Source: Chloroflexus aggregans DSM 9485
GTDB lineage: Bacteria; Chloroflexota; Chloroflexia; Chloroflexales; Chloroflexaceae
Direction of reading: 5' to 3'
DNA length: 64,000 nucleotides
Assembly: GCF_000021945.1 (NCBI RefSeq)
Contig: NC_011831.1
Coordinates: forward strand, 2,679,353-2,743,352
Shown here: piece by piece, positions 54,880-63,569 of the stretch
Position numbering within the stretch: the first letter of the stretch is position 1
Layout of the letters: each line of letters begins with the position of its first letter
The notes under the pieces: generated by a model
Told to the model about the DNA's origin: nothing
Seen by the model: only the letters and a program-made list of their open reading frames with translations
Database searches by the model: none
Translations under genes and position numbers: made by a program

Positions 54880-55545
54880 ATGGAGTATGAACTGACTAAA
54901 CATCGCACCCTTAGTCATCTCGATCAGTACATTTTGCTCTACTGGCTCATCTCGTCGGTTATTGGCATCCCACTCCTCGCTGATTGGCTCCGTAGTTGGA
55001 ATGTGCCGGTTACACTCGGCAATCCTCTGTTTGTCGCCTTTCTGCTCATCAGTTTCGCGTTCAGTCAGGTGTTATACGTTATGGTCGCCCGTCACGATGG
55101 CCGTCCATTTTTGGTAGGGCCGACGGTGATCTTTAGTATTGGTAATGGTGTGATCGAGACCTTTGCATTTGCGACCGTCTATCGGATTGGGGCGTGGATC
55201 GGCGATGGGCTGGCAGCGCACTTTTGGCCAGGTCTGGTTGGTGCACTCGGTTTTGCGGTTGGATTTACCGCGTTTGTGATTTATGGCGGTGTTATCCACG
55301 GAATGTTTTGGTTGCAACAACTCCCACCCCATCTTGATGATACGCCACGGTCAATGCAGATACGCAAACTGCGACCTCTTGCCGAGATGGCACTTGTGTT
55401 GGGCTGGAGCCTCTGTTTGTATTTGTATCAGGATATTTGGACGGTCATTTTTATCCACATTTTGGTCGATCTTGGTTTGATGTTGCGGGTACGACCGCCG
55501 GTCTTTCTCGGTGCAAGCCGACGCTATGATCAGGCGCTTGATTAG
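54880..55545 (+). CDS. membrane protein, function unknown
   Basis: 221 aa with five or six hydrophobic segments (YWLISSVIGIPLLADWL, PLFVAFLLISFAFSQVLYV, ALGFAVGFTAFVIYGGVIHGMF, ALVLGWSLCLYLYQDIWTVIF). RMQIRKLRPLAEMALV-like basic loop at ~165. The ATG follows an AT-rich leader with TGGAG. No family recognised; the spacing of charged residues resembles small CPBP-like or sensor membrane proteins, but no motif supports that. Confidence 0.75.
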   Translation: MEYELTKHRTLSHLDQYILLYWLISSVIGIPLLADWLRSWNVPVTLGNPLFVAFLLISFAFSQVLYVMVARHDGRPFLVGPTVIFSIGNGVIETFAFATVYRIGAWIGDGLAAHFWPGLVGALGFAVGFTAFVIYGGVIHGMFWLQQLPPHLDDTPRSMQIRKLRPLAEMALVLGWSLCLYLYQDIWTVIFIHILVDLGLMLRVRPPVFLGASRRYDQALD

Positions 55546-56896
55546 AACCTCTTGCAAAATAGAGGGTCCTGACTAACGGCCAAAAGCGTGATACGCATCA
55601 GTTACCGTTCAGTGCGCACCACGAGGCATCGACGACTGTTCGGCCAAGTGAACGAGCCGCCACCGTCCCACGGTGATTGGTATCGTGCCCCTCCCGGATC
55701 GGCCGGCCGTGTGGGATGCAAACGCGGACAACGGTCATCCATACCGATCGTGACCAGGATGTCACGCCAACGCATCACCGCCAGCATTGTCTGGCGAGCA
55801 TACACCGGCTCAATTTCCACCATCGTAGGACGGAATGTGGAGGTAGCCGCGTGGATCAGCACCCGAAACGATGCAAGCGGTGTCGTGTGTCTGCATACGT
55901 CTGGACACGCGAGTTCTCCCGCTGAGAGCCCGCTATGCATGTCGGAGACAAGCGAGGTGAGTGACGCGGCGTGGGCCTTCGTCGCTTCGACCTGCATAAC
56001 CGACGACGCTCCGTAGCGCGCCCACGCGCTTTGGATGCCACTGACTGCGCGTTTGCAGCGATCCACAGACCGGTCACGAGCCGGAAGCACGGCGTGCCAC
56101 GTTCAGGATGTGGCTGGAGCGGGATATGGGTGGACGAGGGCGAGAGGAAAAGAGACGGGGAACGCACGGTGGAGGGGCGAGACATGCCACGCCCCACATA
56201 GCATGCCACGCCCCCACATGATACGGAATCATTCCTCGTTGGAACGGGGGGGATGCGGTCGCGGTTAGACCGGGTAGCGCTGACGGTGATGAGGAGATGC
56301 GAACCGTCGCGGTCCTGGATGCGTCGGTGCAGGGCTGCCCAGCCTCTCCATGGTACGGCATGTCGGCCCGACGATACGGTGGTTGCGATCCCAATGCGTA
56401 AGCACAGGGTTTCCCAACGGCGCAGGTCACTGTCGTCTAGGGGGTGTTGTCACGGTGGACGAGGATGTGCTCTCCCGCATCGTGCCTGCGGGAGGGCTGG
56501 ACGTTGGTGCGGTGCTCCGTGCGGCGGGTGTATCCATCGCCGAGGGTGATGCCGAGACCTCCTGGGAGCGGACGAGGCGTGCGGCAAGGGCTTGGGTGAA
56601 GGGAGCGGCAGCACCCTGCGTATTGGGAGCGACGAAGGGGAGGGAGGCCTGCTCGGTGCGGATGGAGGAGCCGCGCAGGCGGATGGCCTTGCGGTGGCGG
56701 TCGGCGCGTTGCTTGTCTGACAAGATTGCGCTCCCCTGGCAATGGTTCGTACCATGTTATAATAGCTTTACCAGCACGTCGGCGGTTGAAGATGACGCTC
56801 AGGAGAGCTAAACGAGTCACGCACGATACGACCGAGACTCGAGATAATCACACGTCGGCCGGCAATGGTACGTAGCATGCGGGGTATCATGAGGCG
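55546..56896. other. GC-rich stretch without a convincing gene
   Basis: About 1.35 kb. Long frames exist on both strands but conflict with each other and have odd composition (Arg, Ser, Thr, Pro rich), so they look accidental. The best minus-strand candidates are at 55602-56090 and at 56427-56723. Near 56180-56230 short CATGCCACGCCCC-type repeats occur. A minus-strand fragment reading MIPRMLRTIAGRRVIISSLG ends at ~56775 and may be a remnant cut off by the cassette region. TATAAT at 56758-56763 may be a promoter element. Confidence 0.5.
56427..56723 (-). CDS. possible small protein, Arg/Ser/Thr-rich
   Basis: 98 aa from a TTG at 56723 with GGGGAG seven bases upstream. Begins MSDKQRADRHRKAIRLRGSS and ends in a Ser/Thr/Pro-rich tail. 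No known motif. The RBS is good but the composition and the competing frame on the other strand make it doubtful. Confidence 0.3.
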   Translation of the reverse strand: MSDKQRADRHRKAIRLRGSSIRTEQASLPFVAPNTQGAAAPFTQALAARLVRSQEVSASPSAMDTPAARSTAPTSSPPAGTMRESTSSSTVTTPPRRQ

Positions 56897-57895
56897 ATGA
56901 AACGTTCTCGTTCTGCGATCAAAGAACCATCTGCTGAATACGCGCGAAATAAAGAGATTCCAACTTTTTTTGGACAACAAATGCTCAAGGGGACTATGTT
57001 TGATAGTAATGAATCTCAAATAGACCCTAACACGCCCACGTTGTTCTATTCCCATCCTCACGGAGAAATATGGGTTGGTGATGCTATCGCTTGGCTTCGC
57101 TCTCTGGAAACCGAATCGGTTGATATGATTTTTGCGGACCCACCCTATAACATCAAGAAGGCGGAATGGGATACGTTTGAATCTCAAGAAGAGTATGTTG
57201 AATGGTCATTGTTGTGGATACGGGAAGCAGCGAGAGTACTAAAGCCTAGTGGTACTCTGTATATTTGTGGATTTTCTGAAATAATTGCCGACTTAAAATT
57301 GCCAGCCTCTCGGTTGTTCAAGGGATGTCGCTGGCTCATCTGGCACTATAAGAACAAAGCCAATCTTGGTTCGGATTGGGGGCGTTCCCATGAAAGCATT
57401 CTTCACTTCAGGAAGAGCAAGAATTTTACTTTCAACATTGATGATGTACGCATTCCTTATGGCAACCATACCCTCAAGTATCCTGAGCATCCACAAGCTG
57501 AGACCAGTCAATATGGAAAAGGCAATGGAAGAAAAAACACGATATGGCAACCACACCCACGTGGCGCCAAGCCCAGGGACGTTATCGAAATACCTACGAC
57601 GTGTAATGGAATGCACGAAAAAACACCTCACCCAACGCAGAAACCAGAAGAACTTTTGCGCAAGTTGGTCCTAGCCTCGTCGAATGTTGGAGATTTGATT
57701 GTAGATCCGTTTCTTGGCTCTGGAACTACCGCTGTTGTTGCTGAACAGCTTCGACGCAATTGGAAAGGTTGTGATATTTCTCTAGAATATTGCCGATGGG
57801 CTGTCAGGCGTATTGAGTTAGTGGAAGATTGGCCAATAGAGAAGTGGATTCAATATGATTTCGAAAATGCCGAGAGAAGGAAATCTATTCGATGA
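56897..57895 (+). CDS. type II DNA methyltransferase (DPPY type)
   Basis: 332 aa. Catalytic motif IV is DPPYN (residues 81-85, in MIFADPPYNIKKAEW) and comes before the SAM motif DPFLGSGTTAVVAEQL (~270), the order of beta-class amino-methyltransferases; a DPPY motif favours N6-adenine. Preceding WVGDAIAWLRSLETESVDM is typical. Its stop overlaps the nuclease start as ATGA. Protects the host from the linked nuclease. Visibly AT-richer than the host genes; first unit of the cassette-like region. Confidence 0.93.
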   Translation: MKRSRSAIKEPSAEYARNKEIPTFFGQQMLKGTMFDSNESQIDPNTPTLFYSHPHGEIWVGDAIAWLRSLETESVDMIFADPPYNIKKAEWDTFESQEEYVEWSLLWIREAARVLKPSGTLYICGFSEIIADLKLPASRLFKGCRWLIWHYKNKANLGSDWGRSHESILHFRKSKNFTFNIDDVRIPYGNHTLKYPEHPQAETSQYGKGNGRKNTIWQPHPRGAKPRDVIEIPTTCNGMHEKTPHPTQKPEELLRKLVLASSNVGDLIVDPFLGSGTTAVVAEQLRRNWKGCDISLEYCRWAVRRIELVEDWPIEKWIQYDFENAERRKSIR

Positions 57896-58848
57896 AAGAA
57901 ATCACATTGGTAGATTTACAAACCAGTGTTCGAGACACGAGCGCGTTTAATAGGCTGCAAGACTATTATCAGCTATGCAAAGCCTTCCTTGTGCTTATGC
58001 AGAAAATGCAGCCAACCCGCATTATCTCTCCAACGCATAACAATTATATGTTCTATCAGTATAACGAAGATTACGGTTATAGGATCACTCGACCTTTGAA
58101 TACTAATTTATTCATCGAGTCAGAAAACGAATTCAATACCGCCTTTCAACGATTTATGTCATTTCTCGCCGATCTCAAGCAACATCAGGATGCGATACTT
58201 AACCAAGAAGGTGCCAGAGGATATATCGAAACTGCCGAGATAAACCGAGTCGTTTACACAGTGCAGCAATCTATTGGCAGTATTGGGGACTCGTTTGAGA
58301 ATCCCAACCAGTCAAGAAAGCGCGTAGGACAGCTTTTTGAGGTTCTTGTCAAGCTTATCATCCAAGAAGTGGGATTAGAATGCGAACCTCGCACCATAAG
58401 CATTCCAATACCTGGTTATCCAGGTTATGAGATGTCTTACGAGCTAGATTTGGTTTTCTCTCGCAACAAAGCTATTGTTGCCGCCGAAACCAGATTCATC
58501 CATGAAACGGAAATCGTTGGCTCTGTAAAAACTACAAGCAAAGATCGAATTGACAAAGTTTTTCTTGACAAGTATTTGTTGACCAAATTGCTAGGAAGAG
58601 AAGTTCCTGTTATTGCTGTCTTTCTGCACGATGTTCAAAGAGCGAAAGCTGGCAATAGCATTTTTGGAATCAATTCAACTTTCAAAAGCAACCATTTTCT
58701 AGGGTATACCGTGGCGTTGAATAGGTTAGACGGTGTGTACTATGTTGACCCACGCCCAGAAATGCTCGCCAACGCTAGACTTCGAGAACAGATCAAAGAC
58801 TTTCAAACGTTTTTGGTCCAAGATTTGTGGCGATTGTCCGTCAGATAA
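57892..58848 (+). CDS. type II restriction endonuclease, unclassified
   Basis: 318 aa, coupled by ATGA to the methyltransferase. A PD-(D/E)xK-like core is suggested by KRVGQLFEVLVKLIIQE (residues ~143-159), ELDLVFSRNK with Asp186, and IVGSVKTTSKDRIDKVFLDK (~208-227), where SVKTT resembles the catalytic strand of several type II enzymes. The C-terminal FLGYTVALNRLDGVYYVDPR is unfamiliar. No known specificity can be read. Position and coupling make a restriction role likely. Confidence 0.8.
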   Translation: MKEITLVDLQTSVRDTSAFNRLQDYYQLCKAFLVLMQKMQPTRIISPTHNNYMFYQYNEDYGYRITRPLNTNLFIESENEFNTAFQRFMSFLADLKQHQDAILNQEGARGYIETAEINRVVYTVQQSIGSIGDSFENPNQSRKRVGQLFEVLVKLIIQEVGLECEPRTISIPIPGYPGYEMSYELDLVFSRNKAIVAAETRFIHETEIVGSVKTTSKDRIDKVFLDKYLLTKLLGREVPVIAVFLHDVQRAKAGNSIFGINSTFKSNHFLGYTVALNRLDGVYYVDPRPEMLANARLREQIKDFQTFLVQDLWRLSVR

Positions 58849-58872
58849 GAGTTTGTTTGTCAGAAATTGCCA

Positions 58873-58978
<106 letters not shown>

Positions 58979-59062
58979 ACGGCGGCTGTGTCGCCGGTTA
59001 TACCCCTTTCTTGAAAAGACAGATATCGTAACGACAGATGTCGTGTGGCAGCGTAATCGTTA

Positions 59063-60133
59063 ATGACAATGGTGATAGTTACCGAAAACTACCGACCAGC
59101 ATTTGAACATTATATGACGCAGGGCCAAATAGCACCTCTTCTCTTATTAGGGGATGCCCTTTTCGTGCTTAAGGAGCTGCCCGATTCTTCTGTTGACTGT
59201 GTGATGACCTCACCGCCGTATTGGGGAAAACGAGAATATGAGAATGGTGGGATTGGGCTTGAAAGAGATTACCGTGACTATGTGCGACACGTAGCAGAGA
59301 TCTTTCTTGAGCTTAAGCGTGTATTGAAATCTACAGGGTCATTCTGGCTCAATATTGGAGATAGCTATCACCGCAAGAACTTACTCGGAATTCCTTGGCG
59401 TGTTGCGTTCGAATTGACCGATCATCAAGGCTGGATTCTTCGGAATGCCGTTGTGTGGAATAAAGTAAAAAGTGGCATGGATAATACAACTGATAGGCTT
59501 GGTAATATGTACGAAATGGTTTTCCACTTCGTCAAGCAATCCAAAGGTTATTACTATAATGTAGATGCCATTCGCTCAACACCACGTGAAGCCAAAATCG
59601 TGCATGGTGCAGTCATTTCTGCAACAGGGGTATCGGGGGTGCGCTATCGACGCCAAATCGAACTGTCCACTGCCTTATCCGAACAAGAAAAAGCTGCTGC
59701 GTATGAAGCCCTTGATACGATGCTTGCAGAGGTTGCAGCGGGGCGTATTTCTGACTTTCGCATGATTATCCGCGGTCAGCAGCGCGCAACGCATTCAGAT
59801 AGTGAAATGGTATCAGGACGCGCAAAAGAATTGCGTGAAAAAGGATTCTATTTTTTACGGTATCATCCCAAGGGGTGCAAACCAAGCGATGTCTGGGATA
59901 TTCTTCCAGAAGATACTCAAGGAAGAAACGTACATTTTGCACCGTATCCTGTTGACCTTTGCCGAATACCAATCCTAGCTACATGCCCCCCAGAAGGAGT
60001 TGTTTTAGATCCTTTCTGTGGTACGGGCACTACCCTCTATGCTGCACTGAATCTCGGTCGCAAATCAGTAGGAATCGACATATCACGTAAGTATCTCGAA
60101 ATCGTACAAGAACGGTGTGCCACGTTCCTATGA
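59063..60133 (+). CDS. type II DNA methyltransferase (SPPY type, NotI-like system)
   Basis: 356 aa. Motif IV is TSPPYW (residues 49-54), typical of N4-cytosine methyltransferases, and the SAM motif DPFCGTGTTLYAAL comes near the C-terminus, again beta-class order. A long insertion (~185-265, variable target-recognition region) lies between WNKVKSGMDNTTDRLGNMYE and FYFLRYHPKGCKPSDVWDI. Stop overlaps the nuclease start (ATGA 60130-60133). Modifies the site cut by the neighbouring NotI-like enzyme. Confidence 0.93.
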   Translation: MTMVIVTENYRPAFEHYMTQGQIAPLLLLGDALFVLKELPDSSVDCVMTSPPYWGKREYENGGIGLERDYRDYVRHVAEIFLELKRVLKSTGSFWLNIGDSYHRKNLLGIPWRVAFELTDHQGWILRNAVVWNKVKSGMDNTTDRLGNMYEMVFHFVKQSKGYYYNVDAIRSTPREAKIVHGAVISATGVSGVRYRRQIELSTALSEQEKAAAYEALDTMLAEVAAGRISDFRMIIRGQQRATHSDSEMVSGRAKELREKGFYFLRYHPKGCKPSDVWDILPEDTQGRNVHFAPYPVDLCRIPILATCPPEGVVLDPFCGTGTTLYAALNLGRKSVGIDISRKYLEIVQERCATFL

Positions 60134-60981
60134 GCAAGATTGCCGAACTCTTTGGCATATCAACTGAGGAAAAAGAAAAAAACTGGGGTCGGATTGTTCG
60201 AGAACAGCTCTGTCCTTTTTTAGGAAAGAAATGCTATAAAGTGAGAAAGAGCGACCCAAACACTTCAATTGGAACATGTACAGTCCTCTATGGGAAAGCG
60301 GCTGAGCCTATTGTTATATGTCCGACCCGTCTGACTGAGCGGCGACAGATTTTTATAGACTGTTTTCATCTTCTGACGACACATCAACCTGGTAACGAAT
60401 TACACATTGTCTCGGAAGTCTCTATTCCAGGTGGCAGCGTTGATTATTTTCTCGTTTCTGTTAGGGATGGAAAAGTTAAAGACTTCGTTGGTATTGAAAT
60501 TCAGACGCTCGACACAACCGGTACAGTATGGCCAGAGCGTCAAAGGTTTCTGAGCGAGATAGGGATTCCGCGAGCAGACGATGCCGAAAACTCTGATAAA
60601 CCATATGGCATGAATTGGAAAATGACGGCAAAGACCATTTTGGTTCAGATGCATCACAAAATTGATACATTTGAGCACGTCAACAAAAAACTTGTGTTGA
60701 TCGTGCAAGATAGGCTTCTCGAATATATGGCTAAAGAGTTTAGCTTTACACATCTCAAGAATCCAGCCGTGCTTGGTGATTCGATGCATTTTCATTCCTA
60801 TCGTATTATCAAGCAACCTGATGGATCGTTCAGATTAGCCATACATTCGCGGCTAAGTACAGATGCGGGTGGAATAGCTACTTGTCTTGGGTTACAAGCT
60901 GAAGCGAGAGTGGAACTCGATCAAATCTTGGAAGCTTTGCAAACTAAAATTTCTCCCGCTACTCGTTTTGTGCCAGTATGA
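60130..60981 (+). CDS. NotI-family restriction endonuclease
   Basis: 283 aa from the ATG at 60130. Matches the NotI family: FGIST near the start, CPFLGKKCYKVRK and GTCTVLYG, then ICPTRLTERRQIF. The four cysteines (28, 35, 50, 64) correspond to the iron-binding Cys4 motif of NotI. The catalytic strand pattern is VSEVSIPGGSVDYFLV (Glu96, Asp105) followed by VGIEIQTLDTTGT (Glu123, Gln125), a PD-(D/E)xQ-type site. NotI itself cuts GCGGCCGC; this enzyme is shorter and may differ in specificity. Confidence 0.88.
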   Translation: MSKIAELFGISTEEKEKNWGRIVREQLCPFLGKKCYKVRKSDPNTSIGTCTVLYGKAAEPIVICPTRLTERRQIFIDCFHLLTTHQPGNELHIVSEVSIPGGSVDYFLVSVRDGKVKDFVGIEIQTLDTTGTVWPERQRFLSEIGIPRADDAENSDKPYGMNWKMTAKTILVQMHHKIDTFEHVNKKLVLIVQDRLLEYMAKEFSFTHLKNPAVLGDSMHFHSYRIIKQPDGSFRLAIHSRLSTDAGGIATCLGLQAEARVELDQILEALQTKISPATRFVPV

Positions 60982-60996
60982 AAAATTGAGACGAGG

Positions 60997-61060
60997 GCAT
61001 CACCTGCGCTTGCACCTGACGTTGCTCCGCGGCGCTCCGCGACGCAGGTGATGCGCAGGC
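60997..61060 (+). repeat. attC-like palindromic element 2
   Basis: GCATCACCTGCG (60997-61008) pairs exactly with CGCAGGTGATGC (61043-61054) around a GC-rich loop. The stretch 61044-61060 is identical to 58924-58940 of element 1, and CACCTGACG recurs at 61013-61021. The flanking core triplets are degenerate. It lies between a nuclease stop and the next methyltransferase. Confidence 0.55.
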
Positions 61061-61148
61061 TGTTCGCCCGCCTGATGTGGTTGGCTCCACTGCTCCAGTG
61101 GGGGTAGCATTGAGATGTGTTCCACATCTGCATGACAGGACAGGACCT

Positions 61149-62138
61149 ATGCGTGATGTACCGCTGTTTCGTTCTATCAAGCCTATTGAGACCGGATTCA
61201 AACCAGACGCCGAGATCGTTCTCTTTTCTGGCGATGTGAGTGAATTGCTTACACAGGTTCCTGATAATTCAGTTGCCCTGATTGTGACCTCTCCGCCTTA
61301 CAATTTGGGCAAAGAGTACGAAGATCGTGTTTCGATTGAACAGTACCTGAAGACACAGGCGCAAGTTATTGCTCAACTTCATCGTGTTCTACGAGAAGAT
61401 GGCAGCATTTGCTGGCAAGTAGGCAACTTTGTTGAGAATGGAGAAGTCTATCCGCTTGATGTTCTTTATTACCCAATTTTCAAAGAGTTGGGGATGAGAT
61501 TGCGCAATCGGATCATTTGGAAATTCGGGCACGGGTTACACGCATCTAGACGTTTTTCGGGGCGCTATGAAACTATCTTGTGGTTTACAAAATCCGATCG
61601 TTATGTGTTTAACCTTGACGCAGTTCGTGTACCGGCCAAATATCCTGGTAAGCGTCACTTCAAGGGACCAAATAAGGGGAAACCCTCAGGCAATCCTCTT
61701 GGAAAAAATCCCTCTGACGTGTGGGAAATCCTGGTTCAGGATTGGGAAGAATTGGTATGGGATATTCCCAATGTAAAATCGAATCACCCCGAAAAAACAG
61801 TCCACCCCTGCCAGTTTCCGATCGAACTTGTTGAGCGGTGTGTCCTTGCACTCACGAATGAAGGTGATTGGGTCTTTGACCCTTATATGGGTGTTGGTTC
61901 AGCTCTAATTGCAGCTTTGATGCACGATAGACGCGCAATGGGTTGCGAAAAAGAAGCGGCTTATGTGGAAATAGCTCGCCAACGCATTGTCGATTATTTC
62001 AACGGCACCCTTCGCTACCGCCCAATGGGAAAACCAGTTTACCAACCGACAGGCAAAGAGAAGGTATCCCAGATTCCTGAAGAATGGAAAGAGCCTTCCC
62101 AAGTGCGGCTTTTGGAAGAACAAGGTGAATACGAATGA
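61149..62138 (+). CDS. type II DNA methyltransferase (SPPY type, BglII-like system)
   Basis: 329 aa from the ATG at 61149; the frame is open further 5' through the element, which is not coding. Motif IV is TSPPYN (IVTSPPYNLGKEYEDRV), SAM motif DPYMGVGSALIAAL near residue 255, with FGHGLHASRRFSGRYETILWFTKSD between them. N4-cytosine type, as known for BglII-group enzymes. Its stop overlaps the nuclease start by ATGA (62135-62138). Confidence 0.92.
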   Translation: MRDVPLFRSIKPIETGFKPDAEIVLFSGDVSELLTQVPDNSVALIVTSPPYNLGKEYEDRVSIEQYLKTQAQVIAQLHRVLREDGSICWQVGNFVENGEVYPLDVLYYPIFKELGMRLRNRIIWKFGHGLHASRRFSGRYETILWFTKSDRYVFNLDAVRVPAKYPGKRHFKGPNKGKPSGNPLGKNPSDVWEILVQDWEELVWDIPNVKSNHPEKTVHPCQFPIELVERCVLALTNEGDWVFDPYMGVGSALIAALMHDRRAMGCEKEAAYVEIARQRIVDYFNGTLRYRPMGKPVYQPTGKEKVSQIPEEWKEPSQVRLLEEQGEYE

Positions 62139-62704
62139 TCATTGCGGTAATTTACTCTTTCAATCGTGGTGAGGGGATTATCCGCTCCCAATACTCGGCG
62201 GAACTCGGAGAAGTAGAGCAAGTTATTGCTGCCGTCGACAGCACACAATGCAAAACGAAAACCAGCCGAGAAAAGACAATGCCCGGTAGAATGCTCTATA
62301 GCCCGCGAGCTTTGAACAGGGCTTTTACGAAAGAGTTTGGATCGCGTGGCTGGGAGAAATATAAGGTGCAATGCGATTACTCAACCGAGTATTATGTACC
62401 TGGCTATGTTCCCAGCAGCCCATCAAAGGGAGCTTTTCGCGAGATAGATTTTGTCAAGAACCGAGTAGGTATTGAAGTTCAATTTGGCAAATATGCTTTT
62501 ATGGTCTACAACGTCTGCGCAAAAATGACCATTTTCCACAAGTTGGGAGTGATAGACGTAGGCATTGAGATTGTGCCAATTAAGCTCTTCGCTGAAGAGA
62601 TGTCTACAGGTGTTTCATATTTTGAACAGTTTGTTTGGGATTTAGAGCATCGGGGCATTGCGGATATTGATATTCCTGTACTCGTTCTGGGAGTAACGAC
62701 GTGA
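62135..62704 (+). CDS. BglII/BstYI-family restriction endonuclease
   Basis: 189 aa. Core REIDFVKNRVGIEVQFGKYAF carries Asp105, Glu114 and Gln116, the PD-ExQ catalytic signature of BglII-type enzymes, followed by HKLGVIDVGIEIVPIKLF, also characteristic. Slightly shorter than BglII. These enzymes recognise AGATCT or RGATCY sites; the exact site here is unknown. Third R-M pair of the region. Confidence 0.88.
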   Translation: MIIAVIYSFNRGEGIIRSQYSAELGEVEQVIAAVDSTQCKTKTSREKTMPGRMLYSPRALNRAFTKEFGSRGWEKYKVQCDYSTEYYVPGYVPSSPSKGAFREIDFVKNRVGIEVQFGKYAFMVYNVCAKMTIFHKLGVIDVGIEIVPIKLFAEEMSTGVSYFEQFVWDLEHRGIADIDIPVLVLGVTT

Positions 62705-62720
62705 AAGATAATGTCAGACT

Positions 62721-62783
62721 CACACGCACTTCACCTGACGCCACGTCGTTGGGTCGCTTGTTTCCTCCTTGTGGGGACGTGTG
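62721..62783 (+). repeat. attC-like element 3 (degenerate)
   Basis: CACACG (62721-62726) pairs with CGTGTG (62778-62783) across ~50 bases, and CACCTGACG (62732-62740) repeats the block of elements 1 and 2. It lies 17 bases after the nuclease stop. Only the left part is close to the other copies, so it may be decayed. Confidence 0.4.
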
Positions 62784-62818
62784 TTTTGGCCTCAAATCCT
62801 ACTGAAAGGAGTTTCGCA

Positions 62819-63463
62819 ATGAAGGTCTTATTTCTCGGCTCAAGTCAGTCGCCCTTAGTCGAGTGGTTACAATCTGTGGGCGAAGAAGTCGTAGCTACTA
62901 TGGAACCGATTGATGTCGCATTTCTAGATGCATACTCACCTGACTTTATCGTGAGCTATGGGTACCGCCATATCATCAAGAAAGATGTTCTTCTCCGGTA
63001 CACAGGTAGAGCCATCAATCTTCATATTTCCTACCTCCCATGGAACAGGGGAGCAGACCCTAATTTTTGGAGTTTTGTCGAAGACACTCCAAAAGGGGTA
63101 ACGATTCATTATCTGAATGAAGGGGTTGACACTGGTGACATCATTGTTCAAAAACGAGTTACGTTTTCCGAGAGCGACACGTTGAGAACAAGTTACGACA
63201 AACTTCAAGAAGAAATACAAGCACTCTTCAAAGACAACTGGGCTAGTATTCGGACGGGGGAATGCCATCGTAAAAGACAACAAGGCAAGGGAGCATTCTA
63301 TAGGCTCAAAGATAAGGAAAGACTTTCTCACCTTTTAACTCGCGGATGGGATACACCGATTGCGGTTTTGGAAGAATATGCGGCTGAAACTCAAATGGTT
63401 ATGCAGTTTTGGGATACATATGACGCTGAAATCAACGAAATACGCAGGCAAGGTACGTCGTGA
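62819..63463 (+). CDS. formyltransferase (sugar or methionyl-tRNA type)
   Basis: 214 aa from the ATG at 62819 (AAAGGAG seven bases upstream). N10-formyl-THF transferase catalytic set is intact: Asn67 and His69 in AINLHISYLPWNRGADPNFWS and Asp104 in EGVDTGDII. Much shorter than methionyl-tRNA formyltransferase and without its C-terminal RNA-binding domain, so closer to UDP-4-amino-sugar formyltransferases of O-antigen biosynthesis. It stands alone in the cassette region without sugar genes, a typical situation for a cassette passenger. Confidence 0.88.
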   Translation: MKVLFLGSSQSPLVEWLQSVGEEVVATMEPIDVAFLDAYSPDFIVSYGYRHIIKKDVLLRYTGRAINLHISYLPWNRGADPNFWSFVEDTPKGVTIHYLNEGVDTGDIIVQKRVTFSESDTLRTSYDKLQEEIQALFKDNWASIRTGECHRKRQQGKGAFYRLKDKERLSHLLTRGWDTPIAVLEEYAAETQMVMQFWDTYDAEINEIRRQGTS

Positions 63464-63484
63464 GACATACATTCCGACGGTGCG

Positions 63485-63554
63485 GGCTAACCATGGGTTG
63501 CAGCCGATGTTACTCTACTATGCTCCGCAATGCGGCTGAACCCGACCGTTAGGC
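63485..63554 (+). mobile_element. attC-type recombination site (element 4)
   Basis: Left core GGCTAAC (63485-63491) and right core GTTAGGC (63548-63554, a perfect GTTRRRY) frame a stem: GGGTTGCAGCCG (63495-63506) pairs with CGGCTGAACCC (63533-63543) leaving one unpaired G at 63500. Spacers of 3 and 4 bases separate core and stem, and the loop is 26 bases. This is the layout of integron attC sites (R'', L'', extra-helical base, L', R'). It follows the formyltransferase by 21 bases, as attC follows its cassette gene. Confidence 0.75.
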
Positions 63555-63569
63555 CGCCAGATACGACAA

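Noticed and set aside
55602-56090. 162-codon minus-strand frame in the GC-rich border
   Set aside because: Competes with an equally long plus-strand frame, has no RBS or motif, and its composition is atypical; kept only as part of the border description.
62711-62818. Upstream extension of the formyltransferase
   Set aside because: It runs through the attC-like element and the family-type start with RBS is at 62819.
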